The notes beneath the pieces are model-generated. The model was not told the DNA's origin, searched no databases, and was given only the letters and a program-made list of their open reading frames with translations. A stretch of 64,000 nucleotides of DNA from Gammaproteobacteria bacterium 50_400_T64 (GTDB lineage: Bacteria; Pseudomonadota; Gammaproteobacteria; Pseudomonadales; Porticoccaceae): contig MAAS01000026.1 in assembly GCA_002162755.1 (NCBI GenBank), positions 51,669 to 115,668 of the forward strand, given 5' to 3'. Below are positions 63,742 to 64,000 of the stretch, one piece after another. The position numbers were made by a program, and so were the translations under genes. The number at the start of each line of letters is the position of its first letter. The stretch's first letter is position 1.

Positions 63742-64000
63742 ATGAGCGAAAGCTTTGCTGAACTTTTTGAAGAGAGTTTATTAACGGTTGAAATGGCACC
63801 TGGTTCAATAGTAACCGGTGTTGTTATCGATATAGACAAGGACTGGGTAACAGTCCACGCCGGATTGAAATCGGAAGGCGTTATTGCCGTAGAAGAATTT
63901 TTCGATGACAACGGCGAATTGGCTGTAGCGATTGGCGACGAAGTGCAGGTATCGCTGGAGACAGTAGAAGATGGCTTTGGTGCCACTAAATTGTCTCGCG
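63742..64000 (+). CDS. rpsA: 30S ribosomal protein S1 (5' part, runs off the window)
   Basis: The first 86 codons from ATG 63742, with a GAGG about 11 bases upstream. [28 protein letters not shown] is the S1 N-terminus, followed by the first OB-fold repeat ([11 protein letters not shown]-like, [17 protein letters not shown]). S1 recruits mRNA to the small subunit. Truncated by the window end. Confidence 0.96.
   Translation, partial: MSESFAELFEESLLTVEMAPGSIVTGVVIDIDKDWVTVHAGLKSEGVIAVEEFFDDNGELAVAIGDEVQVSLETVEDGFGATKLSR

Noticed and set aside
1-64000. CRISPR array, prophage or rRNA
   Set aside because: No regularly spaced repeats, phage structural genes or rRNA sequence were noticed in either strand.

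Overview
The window reads as chromosomal DNA of a heterotrophic gammaproteobacterium. The evidence is gene content and order: yciK-mupP-ubiG-mtaD-like on the minus strand, diverging from gyrA-pheA-(tyrA-aroA fusion)-cmk-rpsA, is the arrangement known from Pseudomonas and relatives. YajQ, GreB, a PrpE-type ligase and a proteobacterial Ppc agree. The RND/DUF1302/DUF1329 cluster, the many SDRs and acyl-CoA enzymes, and the KGOR-type operon suggest a marine lipid- or steroid-degrading lineage (Spongiibacteraceae/Cellvibrionales-like). That placement is inference. Most of the window is ordinary core and catabolic genome.

Layout. 1-2.7 kb: LLM-class oxidoreductase, SDR, YajQ. 2.8-8.2 kb: a c-di-GMP block with a GGDEF cyclase (I-site present) and two tandem DUF3391-type HD-GYP paralogues next to YajQ. 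8.2-12.1 kb: minus-strand run of quinone oxidoreductase, YciH/SUI1, S9 peptidase, GreB. 12.1-16.5 kb: an accessory island with a Fic AMPylase-type protein and a decaying restriction-modification cassette (Vsr, a 5'-truncated and frameshifted C5 methyltransferase, an unknown 124-aa protein, an apparently intact MvaI/BcnI-type endonuclease). 16.6-24.3 kb: ppc, peroxiredoxin, APC permease, voltage-gated K+-type channel with a zinc ribbon, prpE. 24.5-32.8 kb: an overlapping operon for a 2-oxoacid:ferredoxin oxidoreductase with its own GltD-like iron-sulfur flavoprotein, followed by a fused 5-oxoprolinase/hydantoinase. 33.1-40.3 kb: DUF1302, DUF1329, a YCF48/BNR-type protein and an MMPL/RND permease. 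40.5 kb: tRNA-Arg(UCG). 40.7-48.7 kb: enoyl-CoA hydratase, MBL hydrolase, two SDRs, a Wzz-type protein with a degenerate tyrosine-recombinase-like C-terminus, an acyl-CoA ligase. 48.9-52.9 kb: glutamate decarboxylase, membrane protein and cardiolipin synthase with overlapping ends, then a small lipoprotein. 52.9-64 kb: the conserved core block.

The most unusual signals are: (i) an intact-looking MvaI-like nuclease gene whose cognate methyltransferase is visibly broken by two lesions, beside a Vsr gene with an in-frame stop before a continuing reading frame; (ii) the Wzz/recombinase-like fusion protein; (iii) a perfect 18-bp hairpin between the DUF1302 and DUF1329 genes; (iv) three GGCCG(C/T)TTTAA boxes in the fic promoter region. 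I found no CRISPR array, insertion sequence, prophage or rRNA. No database search was possible, so family names rest on motifs and memory of the families.
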